Assembly (NCBI RefSeq): GCF_002159335.1
Contig: NZ_NFHP01000002.1
Coordinates: 342,914-406,913, forward strand
DNA: 64,000 bases
Direction: 5' to 3'
DNA from: Collinsella sp. An7
GTDB lineage: Bacteria; Actinomycetota; Coriobacteriia; Coriobacteriales; Coriobacteriaceae
In this document: piece after piece, positions 34,963 to 43,702 of the stretch
Layout of the letters: every line of letters starts with the position of its first letter
Position numbering within the stretch: position 1 is the stretch's first letter
The notes under the pieces: generated by a model
Told to the model about the DNA's origin: nothing
Databases searched by the model: none
The model's input: only the letters and a program-made list of their open reading frames with translations
Translations under genes and position numbers: made by a program

Positions 34963-36741
34963 TTATTGTACCGTGCGCGCGGCGGCAACACGGGCCAAGC
35001 GCGCACCGAGCTCGCGGACGCGCGGGTCGAGCCGCGCGCGGCCCGGGTTAACAAAGAACCGTGCCGTGCAGCTCAGCAGCTCACCCGTGATGACGAGGTT
35101 GTTCTCGCGGAGCGTGGTGCCCGTGGCCGTAATGTCGACGATGCGGTCGGCGAGGCCCACGATAGGCCCGAGCTCGATGTTGCCGTGGAGCGCTACGATA
35201 TCGGCTGTGATGCCCCGGCTCTCGTACCACCGGCTTGCAATCTTGGGGTACTTGGTCGCCACCCTGAGACTCCCGCGCCGGGCGTAGGCGCGCTCGGCCT
35301 CGCCCGCACGGTCGGCCGGCTCGGCCTCGATAAAGCGGCAGGCGCCGTAGCCCATATCGACAAGCTCGAGCAGGTCGAGCTCCGCCTCGATGAGCGAGTC
35401 GCGCCCGCAGAAGCCGCAGTCGGCACCGCCGCAGGCTACAAAGGCGGGGGCGTCGGTTGCGCGTACGATCACAAACTCCACGTTGCCGATGGCGACCGTC
35501 GCCTCGGATGCGCCGGGATCGCCGGCCGTCGCGGCATCTGCGGCCGAACCGGCACCCGGCACCGCCACATCGCGTCCCGGTACGATCAGCCGGCGCCCCG
35601 GCTCACACAGCTCGGTGGTGTCGAGCCCCGCCGCGGCGAGCACCTCGATCGTCCCCGCAAAGAGCGAGCCCTTGGGCACCGCGATGCGCAGGGGCGCCTC
35701 CGCCGTACGAGCAACAGCGCCCTCAACCGCCACGGCAACCGCCTCGCGCCGCGCCTGACAGGCACCGGCGAGCCGCTCGAGCGAGAACGCAAAGCCCGCT
35801 GCCGGCACATGACCGCCGGTGCCCGCCGTCGCGCCGAGCGAATCATCGAAGATCGTGTCGTAGCGGCCGCCCGAACCCACCGGGTCGGAAAGGTTGCCGG
35901 CGTACACCTTGAGCACCAGGCCCGTGTAGTAGTTGAAGGAGTTCATGATCGAGAAGTCAAAGGCAAGCGCCCCGGCCGGCAGCTCAGCATCCGCCTGCTC
36001 AAGCTCGCGCGCGAGGTCGCGCAGCTCAGCGATGCCCTCGGTTGCAACCCCCGCCGTCTGGAGCAGCTCGTCCGCCTGATCGAGGGCCTCCATGCCGCCC
36101 GCAAGCCGCGGCAGGCCGCAGATCGCGCGGGCCATTGCGGGCGAAAGCCCGGCCTCGGCGACGCGCACATCGAGGTCGACCAAATTGTTGGCGTGCACGA
36201 GGGCGAGCGCATCCGCCGCGAGCGAACGGTCGCCCGCAGCAGCCAGAAGCTCGGTAAAGGGTCGGACGCTCCCGCACACGATGCGCGCATCGCCAAGGCC
36301 GAGCTCGCGCAGCGCGCGGGCGGCCAGACGCACGACCTCGGCGTCGCCCGCTGCCCCGCCGAGCCCGATGAGCTCGTAACCGAGCTGCGTGAACTGCCTT
36401 GAGCCGCCCGTGAGCCGCGCGCGCTCGCGCACGACCGGCGCCTCGTAGCGCAGGCGGAGGGGCAGCTCTGTGCCGCGCATGCGGGCCGCGACGAGCCGAG
36501 CGACCGAGAGGGTGTTATCGGGGCGGACAACGAGCAGGCGTCCGTCGTCGTCAAAGAGCTTAAAGGGCGTGTCGGCGATGCGGCCGCCAGCCTCGAGCGC
36601 GGCTTTGTCCTCCACAAGCGGCGTCTCGACGGGCAGATAGCCCTCGGCGCGGAGCACACCGCGCACCGTATCGGCAATGCCCTCGCGCGCGAGCGCCTCC
36701 TCGGGCAGGATGTCGCGGAACCCCCATGGCGTTGCGAGCAT
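34963..36741 (-). CDS. HisZ-HisG fusion: ATP phosphoribosyltransferase regulatory and catalytic domains
   Basis: This is a single 592-residue frame. Residues about 1-340 are HisZ-like, a catalytically inactive HisRS fold (GFRDILPEEALAREG, VRPDNTLSVARLVAARM, GGSRQFTQLGYELIG, FSIMNSFNYYTGLVLK, GSGGRYDTIF). Residues about 350-590 are short-form HisG (LRIAVPKGSLFAGTIEVL, RVATKYPKIASRWYE, IVALHGNIELGPIVGLADRI, DITATGTTLRENNL). HisG starts histidine synthesis by joining PRPP and ATP, and HisZ is its partner subunit, normally from a separate gene. The linker includes an Ala/Gly-rich insert. No other his gene is in the window. Confidence 0.9.
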   Translation of the reverse strand: MLATPWGFRDILPEEALAREGIADTVRGVLRAEGYLPVETPLVEDKAALEAGGRIADTPFKLFDDDGRLLVVRPDNTLSVARLVAARMRGTELPLRLRYEAPVVRERARLTGGSRQFTQLGYELIGLGGAAGDAEVVRLAARALRELGLGDARIVCGSVRPFTELLAAAGDRSLAADALALVHANNLVDLDVRVAEAGLSPAMARAICGLPRLAGGMEALDQADELLQTAGVATEGIAELRDLARELEQADAELPAGALAFDFSIMNSFNYYTGLVLKVYAGNLSDPVGSGGRYDTIFDDSLGATAGTGGHVPAAGFAFSLERLAGACQARREAVAVAVEGAVARTAEAPLRIAVPKGSLFAGTIEVLAAAGLDTTELCEPGRRLIVPGRDVAVPGAGSAADAATAGDPGASEATVAIGNVEFVIVRATDAPAFVACGGADCGFCGRDSLIEAELDLLELVDMGYGACRFIEAEPADRAGEAERAYARRGSLRVATKYPKIASRWYESRGITADIVALHGNIELGPIVGLADRIVDITATGTTLRENNLVITGELLSCTARFFVNPGRARLDPRVRELGARLARVAAARTVQ

Positions 36742-36988
36742 GTGCGCTCCCCTCGTATCGTTGCGGGCCGTCCGGACCCGTGAGTTGTTCTGCGGTACTT
36801 TATCATACTGGAGTGCTCTATGGGAAAATCGCTACAAACGTGTCTCTGCAAGCGCTCGACCGGGAGATGGACGGAGTATGACCGGCGCCCCGAGGTGCCC
36901 GCACTCGCGTATACTGGTGCGCGACCGCGCGGGCGGCCGCCAGCACGCCGTGACAACGCCCGCAACAGGCCCTCAACCCGAGGATCCC

Positions 36989-37519
36989 ATGACCGACCAG
37001 ACCGACATCAGCCAGCTCTCGCCCGCCCGGCGCGCAGCGCTCTACGGGGCGCTCACCGCGCTCGCGCTCGTTGCAGGCTACGTGGAGGTGCTGGTGCCGC
37101 TCCCGGTGACCGTGCCGGGCGTTAAGCTCGGGCTCGGCAACGCCATCGTGCTCTTTGCCCTCGTGCGCCTCGGCGCGCGCCCAGCGGCGTTTCTCATGCT
37201 CGCCAAGGTGCTTTGCACCACGCTCCTGTTTGCCAACCCGCAGATGCTCGTCTTTAGCTTGGCGGGCGGCGTGCTCTCGTGGGCCGTTATGGCGGTGGCC
37301 GTGCGGAGCGGGATCTTCTCGGTGGTGGCCACGTCCATCCTCGGGGGCATCGCCCACAACGCGGGGCAGCTTCTTATGGTGGCGCTACTGCTTTCGCCGC
37401 AGGTAGCGCTCGTTAACGCGCCCGTGCTCGCCGTGGCGGGCACCATTTGCGGCGCGGCGATCGGCGTGCTCGTGCGTGCCGTGCTCGCCGCCGTCCCCGG
37501 TGAGGTGCGCCATGGGTAG
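36989..37519 (+). CDS. Gx transporter family membrane protein (heptaprenyl diphosphate synthase component I-like)
   Basis: This 176-residue protein starts at ATG 36989 (CGAGGATCCC upstream). It has five hydrophobic segments and the Gx family hallmarks YVEVLVPLPVTVPGVKLGLGNAIVLFAL and GGIAHNAGQLLMV. It overlaps the ApbE gene by 8 nt, so both are translated as a unit. This family often neighbours apbE and extracytoplasmic flavin genes. The annotated prenyl-synthase role is doubtful, and small-molecule transport is the more likely role. Confidence 0.85.
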   Translation: MTDQTDISQLSPARRAALYGALTALALVAGYVEVLVPLPVTVPGVKLGLGNAIVLFALVRLGARPAAFLMLAKVLCTTLLFANPQMLVFSLAGGVLSWAVMAVAVRSGIFSVVATSILGGIAHNAGQLLMVALLLSPQVALVNAPVLAVAGTICGAAIGVLVRAVLAAVPGEVRHG

Positions 37520-38654
37520 GATGCACGGCGGGCGAGCATCCCGCACGGAGGGCCTTATCGCGCGGCGCCGTTTTATCGGCAGCCTTGCCGGAGTTGGCGC
37601 GGCTCTCGGTTTGCTCGGCACGGGCACGCTGCTTGGCGGATGCAGCACTGCGCAGTCGGGTGGCGGCAGCAAGACCAACGGCGCCGCTTCCGACGACCCC
37701 GACAAGCCCGCCACGAGCTCAACCTTTGCCTTTGACACCTACTGCACCTTTACCGTGTACGGCGACGACACGGCACCGTCCAAGCTCGCGCAGGACTGCG
37801 CCCGCTACGACGCGCTCCTTGACCTCTATGACCCCGCGAGCGACATCGCGCGCGTCAACGCAGCGGGCGGGGCGCCCACGGTGGTCGACCCGGCCACCGC
37901 AGAGATCGTGGAAGCCGCACTCGGATTCTGCGCCGAAGCGGAGGGGCGCTTTGACATCACCATCGGCGCCGTCTCGCGCCTGTGGGACTTTGACGAGGGC
38001 GTGCGCCCCACCGACGACAAGATCGCCGCAGCCCTTGCTCACGTCGATTGGCACGGGGTCTCGGTAGTCACCACCGACCCAGACGCCCCCACCATCACGC
38101 TCGCCGACCCCGAAGCCGCACTCGACCTCGGTGGTATCGCCAAAGGGTTCATCGCTGACAAACTCGTGGAGACCCTGCGTACCGAAACCGAGGCGACGGC
38201 AGCCATCATCTCGCTCGGCGGCAACGTGGTCTGCTGGGGCACAAAACCGGACGGCGAGCCCTGGAGCGTGGGCGTGCGCGACCCCAACGACCCGGGCGGC
38301 TCCGCCACGGTGGGAACGGCGTACCTGCGCGCCGGTACCGGCGTGGGCGAGGCGGTCTCGCTCGTAACGAGTGGTCTCTACGAGCGGACCTTCGAGCTCG
38401 ACGGCGTTACGTACTGGCACATCCTCGATCCTGCAACCGGCATGCCCGTGGCCACCGACACCGTGAGCGTAACCGTGGTATCGCCCTCGTCCACGCAGGC
38501 TGACGCGCTCTCTACCACGCTCTTTGTAGCCGGCAGCGCCCGCGGCACCGAGCTCGCGGACGCCTACGACAACACCGCGGCGTACTTTATCTTGGAGGAC
38601 GGCACGACGTGCGAGAGCACCCGCTGGCAAGAGCTGACGGACTTCAAAGCATAA
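37512..38654 (+). CDS. apbE: FAD:protein FMN transferase (ApbE), exported lipoprotein
   Basis: This 380-residue protein starts at ATG 37512 inside the end of the preceding gene. The leader has ARRRFIGSLAG (Tat-like twin Arg) and LLGGC (lipobox). The ApbE domain shows FDTYCTFTVYG, GRFDITIGAVSRLWDF, LDLGGIAKGFIADKL, ISLGGNVVCWG, YWHILDPATGMPV and SPSSTQADALSTTLFV. It attaches FMN to Thr of SGAT-type sites on extracytoplasmic proteins. The window's RnfG (ISGATFTS) and RnfD (ISGATPL) are plausible substrates. Confidence 0.95.
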   Translation: MGRMHGGRASRTEGLIARRRFIGSLAGVGAALGLLGTGTLLGGCSTAQSGGGSKTNGAASDDPDKPATSSTFAFDTYCTFTVYGDDTAPSKLAQDCARYDALLDLYDPASDIARVNAAGGAPTVVDPATAEIVEAALGFCAEAEGRFDITIGAVSRLWDFDEGVRPTDDKIAAALAHVDWHGVSVVTTDPDAPTITLADPEAALDLGGIAKGFIADKLVETLRTETEATAAIISLGGNVVCWGTKPDGEPWSVGVRDPNDPGGSATVGTAYLRAGTGVGEAVSLVTSGLYERTFELDGVTYWHILDPATGMPVATDTVSVTVVSPSSTQADALSTTLFVAGSARGTELADAYDNTAAYFILEDGTTCESTRWQELTDFKA

Positions 38655-38710
38655 ACAAGCCCGCGCTACGAGCGCCGACGCCGCGCCGCCGCAAGATGCA
38701 GGGGCCTCCT

Positions 38711-38852
38711 CAAAATCCGGAGAATTCAACGATTGGTTCGCCAGCGCCGTCGATGCATAAAACGTGTCCTGCAGTTTTGTCATCGAGATACGCCCGCGTG
38801 CCCCCAGCGGGCTCAACGTTGGTCTGAGAATCGTTGATTTCTCCGGATTTTG
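38711..38852. repeat. 142-bp palindromic element (family F), 24-nt arms
   Basis: CAAAATCCGGAGAATTCA... (38711-38734) and ...TGATTTCTCCGGATTTTG (38829-38852) pair 23 of 24. The interior (94 nt) has no ORF. Size and layout resemble family A, but the sequence is unrelated. Single copy here, 57 nt after apbE. Confidence 0.8.
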
Positions 38853-38999
38853 ACCAGGCGGATGGCCTTTCGGCGCGCATCAGACGCCCGACCTCAAACT
38901 GTATGCACATAAGTGGATGTTTTGATTTAGATATGCATAAAGCAAGATTACCTCGCCGACACACGCGCACTCGCAAGACAGGTCGGTACCGCCCTTCGG

Positions 39000-39190
39000 C
39001 GACGAGCTGCGGCAACGGCGACAGAGGGGCACACGGTTGCCGCAGGTTATTACCCAAGAGGCTCCAACACGGCCTTTAGATAACAACGTGCGGCAGTTGC
39101 GGATGGCTCGACTACCATTTCCGCAAATCGTCATATAGGGAGGCAGAACGGGGCCTTAGGCAACGAGCTGCGGCAACGGCGCCAGCCCCG
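39000..39190. repeat. array of GCGGCAAC-type repeats in both orientations
   Basis: ACGAGCTGCGGCAACGGC occurs at 39003-39020 and 39165-39182. GTTGCCGCAG (39038) pairs with the first copy, and variants GTGCGGCAGTTGCGG (39089) and TTTCCGCAAATCG (39119) lie between. Together with the 142-bp palindrome this fills the 584-nt gap 38655-39238. Confidence 0.65.
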
Positions 39191-39238
39191 TTGTCTCGGC
39201 GGCCCGGGGACACAAAGGTCCCAGACGACGGCGCTTCC

Positions 39239-40201
39239 CTACACAAACTCGCCGATGCGCCGTACCTCGGGCTCCAGCTCCACGCCAAACTTCTCGCGCA
39301 CCGTGTCCTGCACCTTCTCGATGAGCGCGCAGACGTCCGCCGCGGTGGCGCCGCCCGTGTTGACCACAAAACCGCAGTGCTTGGTCGAGACCTCGGCCGC
39401 GCCCACGCTTGCGCCCGCCAGGCCCGCGTCCATGATGAGCTTGCCGGCAAAGTACCCCTCCGGCCGCTTGAACGTCGAACCGGCGCTCGGCAGCTCGAGC
39501 GGCTGCTTCTCTTCGCGGCGGCGCTGGTAGGTGTCCATGTCGGCACGAATCTGCGCCTCGTTGCCGGGGGCAAGCGCAAAGATGGCCGAGATAACGATGA
39601 GCCCCTCGTCCGCCACGCGGCTCTTGCGGTAGCCCATACGCAGCTCGTCGCGGCCGAGCGTCCGCACCCGCCCGCGCAGGCGGGCGCCGCCCTCATCCGG
39701 GCCGCCCGGCACATACACCGTCACCGATTCCAGAACATCGGCCGTGCACGCGTCGTAGGCGCCCGCGTTCATAAAACATGCGCCGCCCACCGTTGCGGGG
39801 ATGCCCCAGAGGGGCTCCATCCCCGTGAGACCCGCGTCCGCCGCGGTAAGCGCCACGTCGCGCAGAAGCGCGCCAGCCTCGGCCGTAACACGGGTGCCCT
39901 CGACCGCCACGCGGGCGAGGTTCTCGCGCAGCAGCACCACCACACCGCGGATGCCGCGGTCGCCCACCAAAAGGTCGCTGCCGTTACCCACCACCGTCAC
40001 GGGAACGCCGGCGATGGCGCAGGTGTCGAGCACCTTGACGAGTGCCTCGGGCGTCTCGGGCGTCACGAGCACGTCGGCCGGTCCGCCGATCTTAAACGTG
40101 GTGTGCCGGCTCATGGGCTCGACCATCGCCACGTTGTCCTCGCCCGCCGCCATGGTAAGCGTGCAGATAACGTCCTCGTTAAAGCTATCGTAGTCGTGCA
40201 T
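39239..40201 (-). CDS. murB: UDP-N-acetylenolpyruvoylglucosamine reductase
   Basis: This 320-residue protein starts at ATG 40201 (AAAGGGG upstream). FAD-binding segments are HTTFKIGGPADVLVTP, VVGNGSDLLVGDRGIRG and GIPATVGGACFMNAGAY. The MurB C-terminal domain has PSAGSTFKRPEGYFAGKLI, GAAEVSTKHCGFVVN and the conserved Glu near the end (ELEPEVRRIGEF). It makes UDP-N-acetylmuramate for peptidoglycan using NADPH. Single gene. Confidence 0.97.
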   Translation of the reverse strand: MHDYDSFNEDVICTLTMAAGEDNVAMVEPMSRHTTFKIGGPADVLVTPETPEALVKVLDTCAIAGVPVTVVGNGSDLLVGDRGIRGVVVLLRENLARVAVEGTRVTAEAGALLRDVALTAADAGLTGMEPLWGIPATVGGACFMNAGAYDACTADVLESVTVYVPGGPDEGGARLRGRVRTLGRDELRMGYRKSRVADEGLIVISAIFALAPGNEAQIRADMDTYQRRREEKQPLELPSAGSTFKRPEGYFAGKLIMDAGLAGASVGAAEVSTKHCGFVVNTGGATAADVCALIEKVQDTVREKFGVELEPEVRRIGEFV

Positions 40202-40321
40202 GGGCACCCCTTTTGGTCGGGCCGGGTCGCTGTCCGCCGTGCGCGACCGCCCGCTGCGGCGCGCACCTGCCCGATTCTACCCTAGTCAGAGCGATAGGCG
40301 CGAGCAGCGAGCAACCCGGCA

Positions 40322-40870
40322 TCACATCCCCTGCTCGTAGGGAAAGACCTCCGCCAGGTAGCCGCGGGCGGCAAGCGCGGCCTCAATCTCGTCGAGGGCG
40401 GCCTCGGTGTCAGCCGTGATGCGGTGGAAGTGGTAGCCCGAGGTCACCGTCATGAGCGGGAAGCTCTTGCCCGAGCGAATCTCGTCCAGGTAGCGCGCCA
40501 CGTCCCGGCGGTTACGGATGTTGAGGTCGGCCGAGATCATGCCGTACACGCGGTGGTTGACCATGACGTTGAGCACGGTGCCACCGAGGTCGACGATGCA
40601 GGTGAGCTCGTCGCCCAGCTCGTCGAGGGTATGGTGCACCTTGACGAGCCTCGTGGGCACAGAGGAGGAATCGCCCTCGCGCAAGACGTAGCCGCGGCTC
40701 GTGGCCACGATATCGCTGCCGTCGGCACGGAGAAGGGCGATGTCCTGCACCACTACCTGACGGCTCACGCCGAGCTCGCGGGCGAGCGCACTGCCCGAGA
40801 GCGGCCGCTCGGCAGCGCGCAGCACCTCGACGATGCGCTTGCGGCGCGCGCCGCCCGACCCGGCGCTCAC
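40322..40870 (-). CDS. niaR: niacin-responsive transcriptional repressor NiaR (HTH + 3H domain)
   Basis: This 182-residue protein starts at GTG 40870 (GGAGGACGGGCG upstream), overlapping the nadC stop. The N-terminal HTH (RIVEVLRAAERPLSGSALARELGVSRQVVVQDIALL) is followed by SRGYVL. The 3H domain has three His-containing motifs (KVHHTLDELGDELTCIVD, VNHRVYGMISADLNI, TSGYHFHRITA). NiaR represses NAD synthesis and niacin uptake genes when niacin is bound. As the last gene of nadA-B-C it probably autoregulates the operon. Confidence 0.95.
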   Translation of the reverse strand: MSAGSGGARRKRIVEVLRAAERPLSGSALARELGVSRQVVVQDIALLRADGSDIVATSRGYVLREGDSSSVPTRLVKVHHTLDELGDELTCIVDLGGTVLNVMVNHRVYGMISADLNIRNRRDVARYLDEIRSGKSFPLMTVTSGYHFHRITADTEAALDEIEAALAARGYLAEVFPYEQGM

Positions 40871-41766
40871 CGCCCGTCCTCCGGCTGCTGAGCGGACTCT
40901 ACCCCGGTCGGTGCGTCCAGCAGGCGCAGGTGCTTGAGCGAGATGTCGAGAATCGGCGCGGAGTGGGTGAGCGCCCCCGAGGAGATGTAGTCGACCCCGA
41001 GGTCGGCGAGGGCGCGAATGTTGGCCGCGTCGACGTTGCCCGAGCACTCGGTGCGCGCCCGTCCGTCGATGAGCGCGATGGCCTCGGCCATCTGGTCGTG
41101 GGACATGTTGTCGAACATGATGATGTCCGCCCCCGCCGCAACCGCCTCGCGCACCATGGCGAGGTTCTCGCACTCCACCTCAACGGTGCAGGTAAAGGGC
41201 GCGCGGGCCCGCGCTGCCTCGATAGCCGCCGCCACACCGCCCGCGGCGTCGATGTGGTTGTCTTTGAGCATCACGGCCGTCGAGAGGTTGTAGCGGTGAT
41301 TGCGCCCGCCGCCGATGGCCACGGCCGCCTTCTCAAACGCGCGGAGCCCCGGCATGGTCTTGCGCGTGTCCACCAGACAGGTGCGCGTTCCCTCGAGCGC
41401 ACGCACCATACCGCGCGTATAGGTGGCGATACCGCTCATGCGCTGCAGAAAGTTGAGGGCCACGCGCTCGCCCGAAAGCAGCACGCGCGCGTCACCGCGC
41501 ACCTGGGCCAAGAGCTCACCCGACTCGACCTCGTCTCCATCGGCCACGCGGGCCTCCACGCGGGTGGACGGGTCGAGCAGGGTAAAGGCGCGCTCAAAAA
41601 CGTCGAGCCCCGCAATGATGCCCGGTGCCTTGGCGATGAGCTCCACGGTGGCAGCGCGCGGGCCGGGGCAGACGGCAGCGGTGCTCACGTCCACGTAGGT
41701 GATGTCCTCCTCGAGTGCGCGGTGGATGATATCGTCGCCGTGGAGACGCATATATACAGGGTCCAT
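40867..41766 (-). CDS. nadC: nicotinate-nucleotide pyrophosphorylase (carboxylating)
   Basis: This 299-residue quinolinate phosphoribosyltransferase starts at ATG 41766 (GAAAGGATTGC upstream). Motifs are EEDITYVDVSTAA, ERVALNFLQRMSGIAT, DTRKTMPGLRAFEKAAV, GGGRNHRYNLSTAVMLKDNHI and VEVECENLAMVREAVAAGADIIMFDNM. It converts quinolinate and PRPP to nicotinate mononucleotide. A 245-nt gap without recognised features separates it from nadB. Confidence 0.97.
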   Translation of the reverse strand: MDPVYMRLHGDDIIHRALEEDITYVDVSTAAVCPGPRAATVELIAKAPGIIAGLDVFERAFTLLDPSTRVEARVADGDEVESGELLAQVRGDARVLLSGERVALNFLQRMSGIATYTRGMVRALEGTRTCLVDTRKTMPGLRAFEKAAVAIGGGRNHRYNLSTAVMLKDNHIDAAGGVAAAIEAARARAPFTCTVEVECENLAMVREAVAAGADIIMFDNMSHDQMAEAIALIDGRARTECSGNVDAANIRALADLGVDYISSGALTHSAPILDISLKHLRLLDAPTGVESAQQPEDGR

Positions 41767-42011
41767 AGTGCAATCCTTTCGTGTGAGCTTCGCAGCGAGC
41801 CGGTCGACAGGCGGGTGGGACCGGCAGCTGCGGGTGAGGTCGGGTGCAGAAAGCGGCAAAGCCAGGGCCTCAGGTGGGCAGGGAGCCGTCGCTGAGCAGG
41901 TGCGGATTGCGGGGCACGGACGCTGGGTGCGGGCGTCGGTCGTCAGCGCAGGCACCGCATGCGGGTTCGAGCTGCAGACGCGTACCGCAAGCTCGCGCCG
42001 CAAAACCGTCC

Positions 42012-43700
42012 TCATGCACCAGCATAGCCGACCGCGCCGAGCTCGGGCTCGCCCGTTACGCACCCGCCTTTGCGCACCGTGCCGGCCTCCCCGCACAGAA
42101 GGTCGATCGCGGCACCATCCACTCCGCACGAGCGATGCCGTCCATCGAGCGCGGGTTCACCCGCCTCCTCAACCGCCAGCGACGCCCCCGTGGCAATGCG
42201 CACCGCCGCGCGCCGGGCAAAGACGAGCGACTCCAGCAGGCTGTTGCTCGCAAGGCGGTTGGCCCCGTGCACGCCGTTGCAGCTCGTCTCGCCTGCCGCA
42301 AAGAGCCCGGGTAGCGCGGTTGCCGAGTCGCGGTCGACGTGGATGCCGCCCATAAAGTAATGTTGCGTGGGCACCACGGGGATGGGCTCCTCCAAGATGT
42401 CGATGCCCTCCTCGTCGCGGCAGTGTGCGCGGATGTTGGCAAAGTGCGTGCGCACCACCTCGCGCGGCACCGGAACAAACGACAACCACTCATGGTCGGT
42501 GCCATCAGCGCGCATCTGGGTGCGGATGGCCTCGGTCACCACGTCGCGCGGCTGCAGCTCATCGCAGAACCGCTCGCCGGCGCGGTCGAGCAACACGGCA
42601 CCCTCGCCCCGGCAGCTCTCCGAGATGAGGAACGTGCGCCCCGGCTTGGTGGAGTAGAGGCCCGTAGGGTGAATCTGAACGTAGTCGGGGTTCTCGAGCT
42701 CAAGGCCATGCTCGTTTGCGAGAAAGCACGCGTCGCCCGTGAGCTGCGGGAAGTTGGTTGAGTGCGCGTAGAGCCCGCCGATGCCGCCGCAGGCGAGGAT
42801 GGTCGCCCCGGCGCGGACGGCAACGGGGTGCGCGGAGTCTGGGGCGTCGGCTGCTAGGGCCGGACCGGGCGTTGAGGCCGAAGCTTCTGCGGGGTCCGGG
42901 CCGGGTACCGGGGCTGTGGGCGCCGGAGACGGAGACGAGTCCGGGGCTGCAGCGGAGGCGGAGCTTGCCGCCGCAGCCGGAGCCGCCGCGGGCACAGTTT
43001 CCCCTAAGGCGCACCCACTGCCCGCGCGCAGCTCCTCCACCGTTGCCGTCGACTCCGCCTCGCTCACCCGCCGCACCAGGCCGCCCGCGCACCGGCGGCC
43101 ACCCGTTGCCGGGTCGGCCTCATCTAGAAGGTCGATGAGCGCCGCATGCTCCCAAATCTCAACGTTGGGCAGGCGCCGCACCTGTGCGAGGAGCTTGGTC
43201 GTGATCTCGCGGCCGGTGATATCGGCCTGGTAGCAGATGCGCGGACGGGAGTGCGCGCCCTCGCGCGTAAAGGCGAGGCTGCCGTCGGGCTCGCGCTCAA
43301 AGTTGACGCCGAGCGCCACGAGGTCGTTGATGACCGAGCGGCTCGAGCGGATCATGATGTCGACGCTCTCGCGGCGGTTCTCGCCGTGGCCGGCACGCAG
43401 TGTGTCATCAAAGAACGCCTGGTAATCGGCAGCCTCGGGCAATACGCAGATGCCGCCCTGGGCGAGCATGGAATCGCACTCGTCCACGCGCCCCTTGGAG
43501 AGCATGATGATCCGGCAGCTCGCCGGGAGGTTGAGCGCGGCGTAGAGACCGGCCACGCCGCATCCCGCGATGAGCACGTCGCAGGAGGTCCCGGCCGGCG
43601 GGGGCGCTGCGACGGCCGTGCCGAACTCGGCCTCTTCAGCCTGCGTCGGGGCAGCCGGCCACGCCCTGTCGGCCGCGCCGAGGCGCACTTCCCCTGCCAT
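42012..43700 (-). CDS. nadB: L-aspartate oxidase with Ala/Pro-rich insertion
   Basis: This 562-residue flavoprotein oxidises aspartate to iminoaspartate. The FAD-binding motif is CDVLIAGCGVAGLYAAL, and the active region has MLAQGGICVLPEAAD, REGAHSRPRICYQADITGREI, YVQIHPTGLYSTK, ISESCRGEGAVLL, MGGIHVDRDSATALPGLFAAGETSCNGVHGANRLASNSLLE. Residues about 225-300 are a low-complexity Ala/Pro/Ser stretch inserted in the middle of the fold, just before the conserved ILACGGIGGLYAHS segment. The C-terminus is short. It starts 2 nt after nadA stops. Confidence 0.95.
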   Translation of the reverse strand: MAGEVRLGAADRAWPAAPTQAEEAEFGTAVAAPPPAGTSCDVLIAGCGVAGLYAALNLPASCRIIMLSKGRVDECDSMLAQGGICVLPEAADYQAFFDDTLRAGHGENRRESVDIMIRSSRSVINDLVALGVNFEREPDGSLAFTREGAHSRPRICYQADITGREITTKLLAQVRRLPNVEIWEHAALIDLLDEADPATGGRRCAGGLVRRVSEAESTATVEELRAGSGCALGETVPAAAPAAAASSASAAAPDSSPSPAPTAPVPGPDPAEASASTPGPALAADAPDSAHPVAVRAGATILACGGIGGLYAHSTNFPQLTGDACFLANEHGLELENPDYVQIHPTGLYSTKPGRTFLISESCRGEGAVLLDRAGERFCDELQPRDVVTEAIRTQMRADGTDHEWLSFVPVPREVVRTHFANIRAHCRDEEGIDILEEPIPVVPTQHYFMGGIHVDRDSATALPGLFAAGETSCNGVHGANRLASNSLLESLVFARRAAVRIATGASLAVEEAGEPALDGRHRSCGVDGAAIDLLCGEAGTVRKGGCVTGEPELGAVGYAGA

Positions 43701-43702
43701 CG

